Shown: in pieces, positions 9,830-20,432 of the stretch
How positions within the stretch are numbered: position 1 is the first letter of the stretch
Layout of the letters: every line of letters begins with the position of its first letter
NCBI RefSeq assembly: GCF_001676615.1
Contig: NZ_LYXZ01000004.1
Span: forward strand, 62,001-126,000
Length of the DNA stretch: 64,000 nucleotides
Reading direction: 5' to 3'
Source: Labrys sp. WJW
GTDB lineage: Bacteria > Pseudomonadota > Alphaproteobacteria > Rhizobiales > Labraceae
Translations under genes and position numbers: made by a program
The notes under the pieces: model-generated
What the model was told of the DNA's origin: nothing
Database searches by the model: none
The model's input: only the letters and a program-made list of their open reading frames with translations

Positions 9830-10207
9830 ATGCGGATCCATTCCTTCCTCGTCGTCGCCGCATTGGCCGGCATCGGGCTTGCCAGCTGCGCCGGCGGCTC
9901 CGGCCAGACCAGCAAGCGCCTCGGGCTGACCTCGGGGCCGTTGCCGACGCCGCAGCCCTTCGTGACGCAATCCCGCACGAGCCAGCCCAATGTCTATCCG
10001 CGGATCGGTGCTTTGCCGCCGCCGCGCAGCGACCAGATTCTGTCCATGAGCGAGCGCAAGGCGCTGGAGGCCAGCCTGCTGGCGACGCCGGGCCGACAGC
10101 CGAGCCCCGAGGAACTCAAGGCCCGAGCGCAGGCCAACCGCAAGGTCGCCCAGAAGCGCGTGCCGCCGTCCCAGCGCAAGCATGTCGGCTTTTTCCCGCC
10201 GCAATGA
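9830..10207 (+). CDS. Small predicted lipoprotein of unknown function
   Basis: 125 aa. The N-terminus [20 protein letters not shown] is a type II signal peptide with lipobox LASC, so the mature protein should begin at Cys20 and be lipid-anchored. The rest is Pro/Gln/Arg-rich and probably disordered ([37 protein letters not shown]). It diverges from phaC and precedes the aminotransferase by 136 bp. I recognise no domain. GAGAG precedes the ATG. Confidence 0.75.
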   Translation: MRIHSFLVVAALAGIGLASCAGGSGQTSKRLGLTSGPLPTPQPFVTQSRTSQPNVYPRIGALPPPRSDQILSMSERKALEASLLATPGRQPSPEELKARAQANRKVAQKRVPPSQRKHVGFFPPQ

Positions 10208-10343
10208 TCGATATCGCATTGTCGTGGATCGATTTTTCACGACCGGCGCAGATTTTTGGCATTTCTTTTGCCATCATTCATCGAAATGATTTAGAGGTTC
10301 GCTCCCCGTAACTCTGAATGCGCTGTCGCGCGAAAGCACCGTC

Positions 10344-11561
10344 ATGTCCGACTTTTACTCAACCCGCCGTTTGCCGCCCTATGTCTTCGAGCAGGTCAAC
10401 CGGGTGAAGGCGGCAGCACGCGGGCAGGGCGCAGATATCATCGACCTGGGCATGGGCAACCCCGACCTGCCCACGCCGAAATTCATCACCGACAAGCTGA
10501 TCGAGACGGCCCAGAAGCCGCGCACCAATCGCTATTCGGCATCCAAGGGCATTCCGGGCCTGCGCAAGGCCCAGGCCAATTATTATGCCCGCCGCTTCGG
10601 CGTGAAACTTAATCCCGACACCCAGGTTGTCGCCACGCTCGGCTCCAAGGAAGGCTTCGCCAACATGGCGACCGCCATCACCGCGCCCGGCGACGTGGTG
10701 CTATGTCCCAATCCATCCTACCCGATCCATGCCTTCGGCTTTCTGATGGCGGGGGGCGTCATCCGTTCCGTTCCGGCCGAGCCGAATGAGGATTTCTTCC
10801 GCTCGGCGGAACGGGCTGTGAAGCACTCGATCCCCAAGCCGATTGCGGTGATCGTCTCCTATCCCGCCAATCCGACGGCCTGCGTCGCCAGCCTCGATTT
10901 CTACCGGGACCTGATCGCCTTCGCCAAGGCGAACGACCTGTTCGTACTCTCCGACCTGGCCTATTCGGAAATCTATTTCGGCAGTGAGCCGACGCCGTCC
11001 GTGCTGCAGATCCCGGGCGCGATGGATGTTGCCGTCGAATTCACCACCCTGTCCAAGACCTTCTCGATGGCGGGCTGGCGCATGGGCTTTGCAGTCGGCA
11101 ATGAGCGGCTCTGCGCGGCGCTCGCCCGCGTGAAGTCTTATCTCGATTACGGCGCCTATACCCCGATCCAGGTCGCTGCCGCTGCGGCGCTGAACGGGCC
11201 GGAAGACTGCATCGCCGAAATGCGCGAGACCTATCGCAAGCGCCGCGATGCCCTGGTGGAGAGTTTTGCCCGTGCCGGGTGGGACGTGCCGACCCCGCCG
11301 GCCTCGATGTTCGCCTGGGCGCCGATCCCGCCCAAGTTCAAGGAACTGGGCTCGGTGGAGTTCTCCAAGCTCCTGATCGAGAAGGCTTCGGTTGCGGTGG
11401 CGCCGGGCATCGGCTTCGGCGAGCATGGCGACGATTTCGTGCGCATCGCCTTCGTCGAGAACGAGCAGCGCATCCGCCAGGCGGCGCGCAACATCCGCAA
11501 GTTCATGGAAGGCGCAGACCAGACGCTGCACAATGTGCTGCCGCTCACGAAGTCTGCGTGA
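10344..11561 (+). CDS. PLP-dependent class I/II aminotransferase (AlaC/LL-DAP aminotransferase-like)
   Basis: Fold-type I aminotransferase of 405 aa. Visible are DLGMGNPDLPTP, SYPANPTACVA with the conserved Asn, SDLAYSEIYF with the PLP-contacting Asp, and TTLSKTFSMAGWRMGF with the Schiff-base Lys. The MSDFYSTRRLPPYVFEQVNR start is typical of the alphaproteobacterial group annotated as LL-diaminopimelate or alanine aminotransferase. The homoserine dehydrogenase gene I would have expected downstream is absent. Amino-donor specificity cannot be decided here. Confidence 0.88.
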   Translation: MSDFYSTRRLPPYVFEQVNRVKAAARGQGADIIDLGMGNPDLPTPKFITDKLIETAQKPRTNRYSASKGIPGLRKAQANYYARRFGVKLNPDTQVVATLGSKEGFANMATAITAPGDVVLCPNPSYPIHAFGFLMAGGVIRSVPAEPNEDFFRSAERAVKHSIPKPIAVIVSYPANPTACVASLDFYRDLIAFAKANDLFVLSDLAYSEIYFGSEPTPSVLQIPGAMDVAVEFTTLSKTFSMAGWRMGFAVGNERLCAALARVKSYLDYGAYTPIQVAAAAALNGPEDCIAEMRETYRKRRDALVESFARAGWDVPTPPASMFAWAPIPPKFKELGSVEFSKLLIEKASVAVAPGIGFGEHGDDFVRIAFVENEQRIRQAARNIRKFMEGADQTLHNVLPLTKSA

Positions 11562-11567
11562 TCCGGT

Positions 11568-11657
11568 GTGCCGGTCTTCAGACCGGCGTTCCTGTCGACG
11601 AGCGTGAGATTCCGTGCCGGTCCCGCTCCATCGTGATGGAGCTGGGAAGACCGGCAC
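11568..11657. repeat. Nested palindromic repeat (REP-like hairpins)
   Basis: Outer perfect 12-bp inverted arms GTGCCGGTCTTC (11568-11579) and GAAGACCGGCAC (11646-11657) enclose two small perfect hairpins: GCCGGTCT-TC-AGACCGGC (11570-11587) and GCTCCATC-GT-GATGGAGC (11625-11642). A third GTGCCGGTC lies in between. No coding sequence fits. Confidence 0.65.
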
Positions 11658-11692
11658 GCCGAATTTTTCGTGATGACTAAAAATGCATGGCT

Positions 11693-11726
11693 GACAGGCA
11701 GTAAAAAGACGACTGCCTGTCTTTCC
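11693..11726 (+). terminator. Rho-independent terminator of the aminotransferase gene
   Basis: Perfect 10-bp stem GACAGGCAGT / ACTGCCTGTC with a 9-nt A-rich loop, followed by TTTCCCTT. It separates the aminotransferase from guaB. Confidence 0.75.
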
Positions 11727-11824
11727 CTTGTCGATTTCAAATGGTAAACGATCGCGCCAACCCAGCTCCGGCGGCACGGATTCCAGCCCCCCGAAGCAGG
11801 ATCGATTCCGCTTTTACTGATTGA

Positions 11825-13330
<1,506 letters not shown>

Positions 13331-13407
13331 GGAGCGCGGACATCCTGTCCGCCCTTACCCGTCCGCAAGCGTCGTGTTTCCAAGAGCGGACAGGATGTCC
13401 GCGCTCC
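13331..13407. repeat. REPIN-like perfect 22-bp inverted repeat
   Basis: Two 22-bp arms (13331-13352 and 13386-13407) are perfect reverse complements, separated by 33 nt. Each arm is itself a palindrome, GCGGAC-N5-GTCCGC. The element starts right after the guaB stop and ends 9 bp before the proposed start of the methyltransferase gene. A related single unit lies at 36442-36458. Confidence 0.8.
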
Positions 13408-13416
13408 AGGTGATCC

Positions 13417-14706
13417 TTGACCCCCTCCGCCCGCCTGTCCGCCGCCATCGAGATCCTGGCCGATATCGAAGCACGCCGCCGTCCTGCCGCCGATGCGCTC
13501 AAGGATTGGGGGCTCTCCCATCGTTTCGCCGGCTCCGGCGACCGGGCGGCGCTGGCCGGGCTGGTCTATGACACCTTGCGCCGCCGCGCCTCGGCACGCT
13601 GGCTGATGGACAGCGAGGCACCGCGTGCCTCGCTGATCGGCATGCTGGTCCTGCAGCGCGGCGAGACGATCGAAACGCTCGAAGCCCTGTTCACCGGCGA
13701 ACGCTTCGCGCCCGAACCGTTGACGGAGGACGAGCGCAAGGCTCTGGCCGGGCGCAAGCTGGGGCAGGCGGCACCCGATATCCAGGCGGACGTTCCGAAC
13801 TGGCTGTGGTCTTCCTTCGAGGCGGCCTTCGGAGAGGACGCCATTGCCGAGGGACGGGCTTTGGCCGAGCGTGCGCCGGTGGATCTGCGCGTCAACACGC
13901 TGAAGGCGACTCGGGACAAGCTCCTCGCCGAACTCGAGCCTCTCCATGCCAGCGCCACGCCGCTCTCGCGCTGGGGTGTGCGCGTGCCGCTTGGTCCTGA
14001 CGGCCGCAGCCCGGCCATCCAGGCTGAGGAAAGCTTCCAGAAGGGCTGGTTCGAGATCCAGGACGAAGGTTCGCAACTGGCCGGCCTCGTCGCGGCGGCC
14101 AAGCCCGGCGAGCAGGTGCTGGATCTGTGCGCCGGCGGTGGCGGCAAGACGCTGGAATTCGCTGCCGCCATGGAGAACAAGGGAGAGATCTTCGCCACCG
14201 ACAGCGACAAGCGCCGCCTGGCTCCGATCCATGATCGGCTTGCCAGGGCGGGGATCCGCAACGTCCAGGTCCGCACACCGCGAGGAGGCTTGGCAATCGA
14301 CGACCTCGATGGCCGCATGGACCTGGTGCTGGTGGATGCGCCCTGCTCGGGCAGCGGCACCTGGCGCCGCAACCCCGATACCAAATGGCGCATGCGCCCC
14401 TCGAGCCTCGCCGATCGCCAGAAGGACCAGGCCGCCGTGCTCAAGGCGGGGGCGAGAGCGGTGAAACCCGGCGGTCGCCTGGTCTTCGTCACCTGCTCCG
14501 TGCTGCCGGAGGAGAACGATGCCTCGGTGAAGGCCTTCCTGGCCGACCATGCCGACTTCACTGCCGCGCCCCTGCCGGAACTCGCCAAGGGCGCCGGGCT
14601 TTCGGCTTTCGCGCGCTTCGGTTCGTCGGGCGGCACCGGCCTGCAACTTTCGCCCCATCGCTCCGGTACCGACGGCTTCTTCATCGCCCTGCTGCACCGG
14701 GGCTGA
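13417..14706 (+). CDS. RsmB/NOP-family SAM-dependent RNA (cytosine-5) methyltransferase
   Basis: Likely methylates a cytosine of 16S rRNA. The product is 429 aa. SAM motif I is VLDLCAGGGGKTLEFAA. The two catalytic cysteines are Cys310 (DAPCSGSGTWRR) and Cys360 (VTCSVLPEEN), as in RsmB. The N-terminus (MTPSARLSAAIEILADIEAR) matches the family's alphaproteobacterial form, so I use the TTG at 13417; AGGTG sits about 6 nt upstream, right at the edge of the repeat arm. It lies between guaB and guaA but is functionally unrelated to them. Confidence 0.88.
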   Translation: MTPSARLSAAIEILADIEARRRPAADALKDWGLSHRFAGSGDRAALAGLVYDTLRRRASARWLMDSEAPRASLIGMLVLQRGETIETLEALFTGERFAPEPLTEDERKALAGRKLGQAAPDIQADVPNWLWSSFEAAFGEDAIAEGRALAERAPVDLRVNTLKATRDKLLAELEPLHASATPLSRWGVRVPLGPDGRSPAIQAEESFQKGWFEIQDEGSQLAGLVAAAKPGEQVLDLCAGGGGKTLEFAAAMENKGEIFATDSDKRRLAPIHDRLARAGIRNVQVRTPRGGLAIDDLDGRMDLVLVDAPCSGSGTWRRNPDTKWRMRPSSLADRQKDQAAVLKAGARAVKPGGRLVFVTCSVLPEENDASVKAFLADHADFTAAPLPELAKGAGLSAFARFGSSGGTGLQLSPHRSGTDGFFIALLHRG

Positions 14707-14773
14707 TCAGCCTTGATGTTCCCTCGTATGAGGCGATGATACATCTTTACCGACCATATGATGTTCGGGAGCA

Positions 14774-15307
14774 ATGATGAAACGGTCGGGGGGACTTGCC
14801 AGTTTTGCCGCGGTTTGCCTTGCGAACCTCTGTGTGATCGGCGCCGCATCGGCATCCGATGGAATGCAGTCGGCCTTCGATCTGCTGTTTCGCAGCGACC
14901 TCAAACTGCCGGAGGGTACGGTTCTGCTCACGGCGCGCGAGAAGGGCTGGCGCTACGAGTATCGGTTTGCCAAGGGCGGCAGCGCCGGTCAGGCGATCGC
15001 GATCTGCGTCGAGAGCGGGCCGATCATGCTGCCGGCAGGTGAGGATGTCGCACTGCGGGTCACTTCCGACGATGTCATTCACACGCTGAGCATTCCCGAA
15101 CTCGGCGTGGCGATCGATGCGATACCGGGCCGCCTGAACGAAAGGGTCGTAAAGCCGGAAAAGGCCGGGCGCCTTGTTGCGCATGCGACAATCGAGAAGG
15201 GCAGCAAGACGACCCGCAGGACCGTCGATCTTACCGTTCTGGAGCCCGCGGCCTACAAATCCTGGGTAGAGAAAGCTTCGCAAACCGCGTCCTGTGCTTC
15301 AGAATGA
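14774..15307 (+). CDS. Exported CoxII-like cupredoxin-fold protein lacking CuA ligands
   Basis: 177 aa with a signal peptide (about residues 1-27, ending ASA). The middle reads VALRVTSDDVIHTLSIPELGVAIDAIPGRLNE, which closely follows the cytochrome c oxidase subunit II segment with the first CuA histidine. The downstream CuA motif (Cys-x3-Cys ... His ... Met) is missing: after that segment come KAGRLVAHATIEKGSKTTRR and a short tail. There is no transmembrane hairpin either. Thus the fold is probably a cupredoxin and the electron-transfer site is gone. No other oxidase genes are adjacent; function unknown. Confidence 0.7.
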   Translation: MMKRSGGLASFAAVCLANLCVIGAASASDGMQSAFDLLFRSDLKLPEGTVLLTAREKGWRYEYRFAKGGSAGQAIAICVESGPIMLPAGEDVALRVTSDDVIHTLSIPELGVAIDAIPGRLNERVVKPEKAGRLVAHATIEKGSKTTRRTVDLTVLEPAAYKSWVEKASQTASCASE

Positions 15308-15454
15308 AGGAGCGGACGATTTTCGTGGCCGGTTGATCGGTGCTGCGCAAAATCACAAGGTCGAACTCAAATTCATCTCTCGATTTGTGCGTATTTGCAA
15401 GAAAGCGACCCTTCCTCGGTTGCATCGAAAGCCCTGGTCGAATACCTCCCTGCT

Positions 15455-17005
15455 ATGACACACAACGCCATCCTCATCATCGATTTCGGTTCGCAAGTCA
15501 CCCAGCTGATCGCACGCCGCGTGCGCGAAGTCGGCGTCTATTGCGAGATCCATCCCTTCCAAAGCGCCGCCGAGGCTTTCGAAAAGCTGAAGCCGAAGGG
15601 CGTGATCTTCTCCGGCGGCCCGGCCTCGGTGACGACGGCGGGCAGCCCCCGGGCACCGCAAGCGGTGTTCGATGCCGGCGTGCCGATCCTGGCGATCTGC
15701 TACGGCCAGCAGACGCTGGCAACCCAGCTCGGCGGCAAGGTCGAGGGCGGCCACGCTGCCGAGTTCGGCCGCGCCGATGTCGAGATCCTCGAGGCGAGTC
15801 CGCTGTTCGAGGGCTTTTGGGAGCCGGGCAAGCGCTATCCGGTGTGGATGAGCCATGGCGACCGCGTCACCCAATTGCCTGCTGGTTTCAAGGTGGTCGG
15901 CACCTCCGAGAACGCCCCCTTCGCCATCGCGGTGAACGAGGAGAGGCGCTACTACACCACCATGTTCCATCCCGAGGTGGTGCACACGCCCGATGGCGGC
16001 AGGCTCCTGAAGAACTTCGTGCAGAAGATCGTCGGCATCGAGCCGGACTGGAGCATGGCGGCCTATCGGGCCGAGATGATCGAGAAGATCCGCAAGCAGG
16101 TGGGCAAGGGCAGGGTGCTTTGCGGCCTGTCGGGCGGGGTCGACTCCTCCGTGGCGGCCGTGCTGATCCATGAGGCTGTTGGAGACCAGCTCACTTGCGT
16201 CTTCGTCGACCACGGCCTGATGCGATCGGGGGAATCCGACCAGGTCGTCGGCCTCTTCCGCGAGCACTACAACATTCCCCTGGTGCATGTGGATGCGTCC
16301 GAACGCTTCCTCGGCGAGCTTGCCGGCGTCACCGATCCGGAAGTGAAGCGAAAGACCATCGGCCGCCTCTTCATCGAGGTGTTCGAGGAAGAGGCCCGCA
16401 AGATCGGGGGCGCCGAATTCCTGGCCCAAGGCACGCTCTATCCCGACGTGATCGAGAGCGTCTCCTTCTCCGGCGGCCCCTCGGTGACCATCAAGTCGCA
16501 TCACAATGTCGGCGGCCTTCCCGAGCGCATGAACATGAAGCTGGTGGAACCGCTGCGCGAGCTCTTCAAGGACGAGGTCAGGGCACTCGGCCGCGAACTC
16601 GGCCTGACGGAAGCCTTCGTCGCCCGCCACCCCTTCCCAGGTCCGGGCCTCGCCATCCGCATTCCCGGCGAGATCACAAGGGAAAAGCTGGACACGCTGC
16701 GTGCGGCCGACGCCATCTATCTCGACGAGATCCGCAAGGCCGGCCTCTACGACAAGATCTGGCAGGCCTTCGCCGTGCTGCTGCCCGTGCGCACCGTGGG
16801 CGTGATGGGCGACGGGCGCACCTATGACAGCGTCTGCGGCCTGCGCGCCGTGACCTCGGTAGACGGCATGACCGCCGATTTCTTCCCCTTCGACATGAAC
16901 TTCCTCGGTCGGGCCGCAACCCGCATCATCAACGAGGTGAAGGGTATCAACCGCGTGGTCTACGACGTGACGAGCAAGCCGCCCGGCACGATCGAGTGGG
17001 AGTGA
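15455..17005 (+). CDS. guaA: GMP synthase (glutamine-hydrolysing)
   Basis: Converts XMP to GMP using glutamine and ATP. 516 aa. The class I glutaminase domain has ICYGQQT (nucleophile Cys82) and FHPEVVHT (His, Glu). The ATP-pyrophosphatase domain has LSGGVDSS (about 225-232). The C-terminal dimerisation domain ends [17 protein letters not shown], typical of the family. ATG 15455 gives the canonical [14 protein letters not shown]; the longer frame upstream adds nothing conserved. Confidence 0.97.
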   Translation: MTHNAILIIDFGSQVTQLIARRVREVGVYCEIHPFQSAAEAFEKLKPKGVIFSGGPASVTTAGSPRAPQAVFDAGVPILAICYGQQTLATQLGGKVEGGHAAEFGRADVEILEASPLFEGFWEPGKRYPVWMSHGDRVTQLPAGFKVVGTSENAPFAIAVNEERRYYTTMFHPEVVHTPDGGRLLKNFVQKIVGIEPDWSMAAYRAEMIEKIRKQVGKGRVLCGLSGGVDSSVAAVLIHEAVGDQLTCVFVDHGLMRSGESDQVVGLFREHYNIPLVHVDASERFLGELAGVTDPEVKRKTIGRLFIEVFEEEARKIGGAEFLAQGTLYPDVIESVSFSGGPSVTIKSHHNVGGLPERMNMKLVEPLRELFKDEVRALGRELGLTEAFVARHPFPGPGLAIRIPGEITREKLDTLRAADAIYLDEIRKAGLYDKIWQAFAVLLPVRTVGVMGDGRTYDSVCGLRAVTSVDGMTADFFPFDMNFLGRAATRIINEVKGINRVVYDVTSKPPGTIEWE

Positions 17006-17076
17006 GGGGACAGCGTAGCGGCGGATGGCAGAGGATATCTGGGTGAATCCTCGGCCATTGATGGCAGTCGATAGAC

Positions 17077-17110
17077 GGCGCCCGGCAGATCTGTCGCTCC
17101 GTCGGGCGCC
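17077..17110 (+). terminator. Possible guaA terminator
   Basis: Stem GGCGCCCG / CGGGCGCC (8 bp) with an 18-nt loop, then TTCCCGTTCTT. The loop is long and the T-run poor, so this is a weak call. It lies between convergent guaA and the F420-type reductase gene. Confidence 0.4.
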
Positions 17111-17145
17111 TTCCCGTTCTTCGAACAGCGTCCACACGCTATCGA

Positions 17146-17745
17146 TCACTGCTCCTTCTTGAACAAATCCTGGAAGATGAGCTGGCCCCAGATGCGGCCG
17201 CGGGCGTGCACCAGCGCGCCACCCTCGTTGAGTTTTCCCAGCTTGACGGGTGCGAACCCCAGTTGTTTCGCCAACATCGCCACGGGAGCGATCGCGTCCT
17301 CGTCGTCGCTCGACAGAAAGACGGCCCGGTGGCCTCCTTCGACGATCGGGTCGGAAGCCAGGGTGGCGGCAATCAGGTGATTGAAGCCTTTCACGAACTT
17401 GGCGCCGGCGAATGCCTTCGCGACGAAGGCGGAGGACGGGAGACCGTCCAACTCTTCAGGCGGAAGCAACGCGTTCATCGCGTCGATGACCGTCTTGCCT
17501 TTCCAGCTCGGCAGGGCCTTCGCAACCTCGCGATGCTCCCCGAACGGGACCGCCAGGATGATCGTGCCGGCATCGAGTGCATCCGGCAGCGACATGGCGA
17601 CGACCGTGGGCCCAATCGCCCGAGCCTGCGGCGCCAATGCCTCGGGCGGCCGGCGGCTCGCGACGGCCACCTTGATGTTCTTGCGGGCGAAGGCGTGGGC
17701 GAGGGCCTGGCCTACCGCACCAAATCCTATGATCGCATAGCTCAT
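17146..17745 (-). CDS. F420-dependent NADP oxidoreductase-like (NAD(P)-binding) protein
   Basis: 199 aa Rossmann protein. The start MSYAIIGFGAVGQALAHAFA contains the GxGxxG dinucleotide motif. ILAVPFGEH, GKTVIDAMNAL and KGFNHL follow the NADP-oxidoreductase coenzyme-F420-dependent family pattern. In organisms without F420 such proteins usually act on other carriers, so the substrate is unknown. It is transcribed after the SDR gene with a 141-bp gap and both diverge from a LysR gene. Confidence 0.75.
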   Translation of the reverse strand: MSYAIIGFGAVGQALAHAFARKNIKVAVASRRPPEALAPQARAIGPTVVAMSLPDALDAGTIILAVPFGEHREVAKALPSWKGKTVIDAMNALLPPEELDGLPSSAFVAKAFAGAKFVKGFNHLIAATLASDPIVEGGHRAVFLSSDDEDAIAPVAMLAKQLGFAPVKLGKLNEGGALVHARGRIWGQLIFQDLFKKEQ

Positions 17746-17886
17746 GATACTTGTCCGATCCTAATTGAAGTGTCGATGTCCCGCCGCGAACGCTTGCGCG
17801 ACCAGACCGACTGTCAGCGTGGAAGTCGTTCCACCATGGACACGCTGGTTCCCGCCGATCAGCCATTCCCGCGATCAGGCGCGATT

Positions 17887-18621
17887 TCAGATGGCCGAGA
17901 AGCCGCCGTCGACAGACAACTCCACCCCATTCACGAAGCTGGAATCGTCAGAAGCAAGAAACAGCGCGGCTGCCGCGATTTCCTCGGGACGCCCCATCTT
18001 TCCCCGCGGGATCAGGGTTTCGAACATCCGCTTTGCTTCTTCGGTGAGAACTTGGTCTTGCATCGGCGTGGCGATCGGTCCCGGGCTCAGCACGTTCACC
18101 CGAATATTCCTGCCCTTCAACTCGTTGAGCCAGGTGCGTGCGAAGGAACGCAACGCCGCCTTGCTCGCCGCATACACGCCATAACCGGGAAAACCTTTCA
18201 CCGAGGCGACCGACCCGGTCATGAAGATCGACCCGCCATCGTTGAACAGCGGCAACGCCTTCTGGACCGTAAACAGCGTACCACGCGTATTCAGACCAAA
18301 GGCCGCATCGAAATGCCGCTCGGTAATTTCGCCCAGCGGGACGGCTTCGCCTGTGCCAGCGCTTGCGTACAGGATATCGATGCTGCCCTTTTCCTGCCTG
18401 ACCGTGTCGAACAGGCGGTCGAGGTCCTCGAGATTGGCCGCGTCGCCGCGCACGCCGGTTACGTTACGGCCAATCAGCCTGACCGCCTCGTCGAGCACCT
18501 CCTGCCTCCGGCCCGTGATGAAGACATACGCGCCTTCTTCGACGAAGCGCTTGGCGCTCGCCAACGCCATGCCGCTCGATCCACCCGTAATGACTGCAAC
18601 TTTACCGTCCAGCTTTCCCAT
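17887..18621 (-). CDS. SDR-family oxidoreductase (classical)
   Basis: 244 aa classical short-chain dehydrogenase. It has VAVITGGSSGMALASAK (cofactor motif TGGSSGMA), an ASAGT segment in place of NNAG, Ser in TGSVASV, YAASK (catalytic Tyr/Lys) and a C-terminal NGVELSVDGGF. Phe-Ile-Thr-Gly-Arg-Arg after beta-2 suggests NADP(H). Divergent from the LysR gene at 18898, which probably controls it. Substrate unknown. Confidence 0.85.
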   Translation of the reverse strand: MGKLDGKVAVITGGSSGMALASAKRFVEEGAYVFITGRRQEVLDEAVRLIGRNVTGVRGDAANLEDLDRLFDTVRQEKGSIDILYASAGTGEAVPLGEITERHFDAAFGLNTRGTLFTVQKALPLFNDGGSIFMTGSVASVKGFPGYGVYAASKAALRSFARTWLNELKGRNIRVNVLSPGPIATPMQDQVLTEEAKRMFETLIPRGKMGRPEEIAAAALFLASDDSSFVNGVELSVDGGFSAI

Positions 18622-18897
18622 GACTTCTCCTTTTCGGGCTCCGTTTTTGGTCGTGAAGGGAGCACCCGAGAAACCTCAACATGGGTTTGCTGAAGCGGAG
18701 CGTTGAGTGCGGAAGCGCGCACATCGGTGGTGCGAAAACGATCCGGTTGGATAGCTGACACCAGCTGCGATGATCGGTATCTGCTGTTCGCAATTGGGTC
18801 GCGTCCGTCGATACAGGCTATGATGATCGCCCATATTGCGGTTTGATGTGTTCGGTACAGGCTTTGGAAGGCACACCTTGCGGTGCCGGATTGCACC

Positions 18898-19815
18898 ATG
18901 ATCGACTGGGATGACGTTCGCTATTTTCTTGTTGTCGCGCGGGGAGGCTCGGTGCGGTCCGCTGCCGCACGCCTCGAGGTAAATCACTCGACCGTGCTGC
19001 GACGCATCGCGCAACTTGAGGAACGCCTCGGGGCGCACCTGTTTGAAAAGCTGCCTTCCGGTTACCGCCTGACGGCTTCAGGCGAGGAGGTCCTCGAGTT
19101 TGCGAACCAGATGGAAGCGTCCTCGCACCAATTGGAGACGCGCGTCTTCGGTCGCGACCAGGGTGTGCGCGGGCTTTTGCGGGTGACGCTGGCGCCGACC
19201 CTCGCGTCACACCTGCTCATGCCGGACTTCGCAGATTTCGCCATGCTGCATCCGGACATCGAGATGGAAATCTTGTCGTCCGGCGAGCTGGCAAATCTGA
19301 CCAATCGAGAGGCTGATGTCGCGATCCGCGTCGTCTACGACCGCAAAACCCTACCGCTCAATCTTCACGGCCTGAAGGGACCGGATATATTCGGCGGTAT
19401 CTACATGTCCCGCGATCGACTAGCTGCGTGGCGTGGGGGCGTGCCTGATCCCATGCGGTGGATCGTCATCAGCATTCATGGCATCCCGGACTGGGCTCAC
19501 GAGGGTGAGGTACGCACCGCCGGGGTTCCGTTCAGGGTCACAGATGCCGAGGCGCAGATCGTTGCCGTACGGCAGGGACTCGGCTTGACGACGCTGCCGT
19601 GCTTCGTCGGAGATGCCGACCCCTTGCTGGCGCGGGTGCCGGGTACCCACTTGCACATGTACGGAACGCTCTGGCTTCTTACACAGGGGGAGACACGCAA
19701 GACGAAGCGCGTGCGGCTCTTCACGGAGTTCGTGTCCCGCAGGCTTGCCGCATACGCGCCGCTTCTGGCGGGACTGTCTGTATCGCGCGGCAGTTCGCCG
19801 GCGACACTTGTGTAA
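18898..19815 (+). CDS. LysR-family transcriptional regulator
   Basis: 305 aa. N-terminal winged HTH (DVRYFLVVARGGSVRSAAARLEVNHSTVLRRIAQLE), then a LysR substrate-binding domain. I chose ATG 18898 (MIDWDDVRYF) over an upstream TTG. The 276-bp gap to the divergent SDR gene holds the shared control region, but I see no convincing T-N11-A box. The likely targets are the SDR and F420-type reductase genes and perhaps itself with the RidA-like gene downstream. Confidence 0.85.
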   Translation: MIDWDDVRYFLVVARGGSVRSAAARLEVNHSTVLRRIAQLEERLGAHLFEKLPSGYRLTASGEEVLEFANQMEASSHQLETRVFGRDQGVRGLLRVTLAPTLASHLLMPDFADFAMLHPDIEMEILSSGELANLTNREADVAIRVVYDRKTLPLNLHGLKGPDIFGGIYMSRDRLAAWRGGVPDPMRWIVISIHGIPDWAHEGEVRTAGVPFRVTDAEAQIVAVRQGLGLTTLPCFVGDADPLLARVPGTHLHMYGTLWLLTQGETRKTKRVRLFTEFVSRRLAAYAPLLAGLSVSRGSSPATLV

Positions 19816-19925
19816 GGCGTTCGACATCCCACCCGATTTCGGTGACGCTTTGCTATCGGCCCGTGTGCCAGCGGCGCGGCGATCACCACCGCCGATGTCG
19901 ATCAAGCCAGGCAGGAGATCGTCCA

Positions 19926-20336
19926 ATGCCCCTCGAACTCATCAACCCGGCCGATCTGCCGGTTCCTGAACTGTACACCCAGGTTGTGGTTGCCACGGGT
20001 TCCAGGATGGTATTCGTCTCAGGCCAACAGCCCGAGGACATGCACGGCAAACTCGTCGGGCATGGCGATTTTGCGGCGCAGGCGCGCCTGGCCTTCGCCA
20101 ATCTGGGCCGGGCACTTCGTGCCGCGGGGGCACGGCCCGAGCACGTCTGCAAGATCACGATCTACGTCGTCGACTATAAACGCGACGAACACGTTCCAAT
20201 CATCGAAGAAGCGCAGATTTCGTTGTTCGGAGATCACAAACCGGCGAATGTGGTGGTCGGGGTGGCGATCATGTCCCCAGGCTATCTCATAGAGGTCGAC
20301 GCTATCGCGGTCATTGACGAGGTGGTCACGCGCTAA
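19926..20336 (+). CDS. RidA/YjgF/Rid-family protein
   Basis: 136 aa. Rid proteins hydrolyse reactive enamine/imine intermediates or act as specialised deaminases. SRMVFVSGQQPED, GDFAAQARLAFANLGRALRAAG and HVCKITIYVVDY follow the family. The canonical RidA arginine segment is replaced here by NVVVGVAIMSPGYLIEVDAIA, so this may be a non-RidA subfamily. AGGAGA lies upstream of ATG 19926. It follows the LysR gene by 110 bp. Confidence 0.8.
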   Translation: MPLELINPADLPVPELYTQVVVATGSRMVFVSGQQPEDMHGKLVGHGDFAAQARLAFANLGRALRAAGARPEHVCKITIYVVDYKRDEHVPIIEEAQISLFGDHKPANVVVGVAIMSPGYLIEVDAIAVIDEVVTR

Positions 20337-20432
20337 GCACCGTGGAGACTTCGCTGCTCGCGGACACCCGCCGCCGCCTGTCCTGCGAGTGGAGTGGAAT
20401 GGACGGACCGTCTTGAGCCGATGTTCGTTCAG

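Noticed and set aside
9665..10240. N-terminal extension of phaC to an 801-residue protein
   Set aside because: Adds no PHA synthase-like sequence, crosses the strong SD/leader and overlaps the divergent lipoprotein gene.
13331..13407. The guaB-downstream inverted repeat as an ordinary rho-independent terminator
   Set aside because: The loop is 33 nt, there is no T-run, and each arm is itself a palindrome also found elsewhere, which fits a repeat family better. Some termination activity is not excluded.
17746..17886. Possible gene remnant between the F420-type reductase and SDR genes
   Set aside because: Open frames exist on both strands but none shows recognisable family sequence or an SD; treated as an ordinary spacer.
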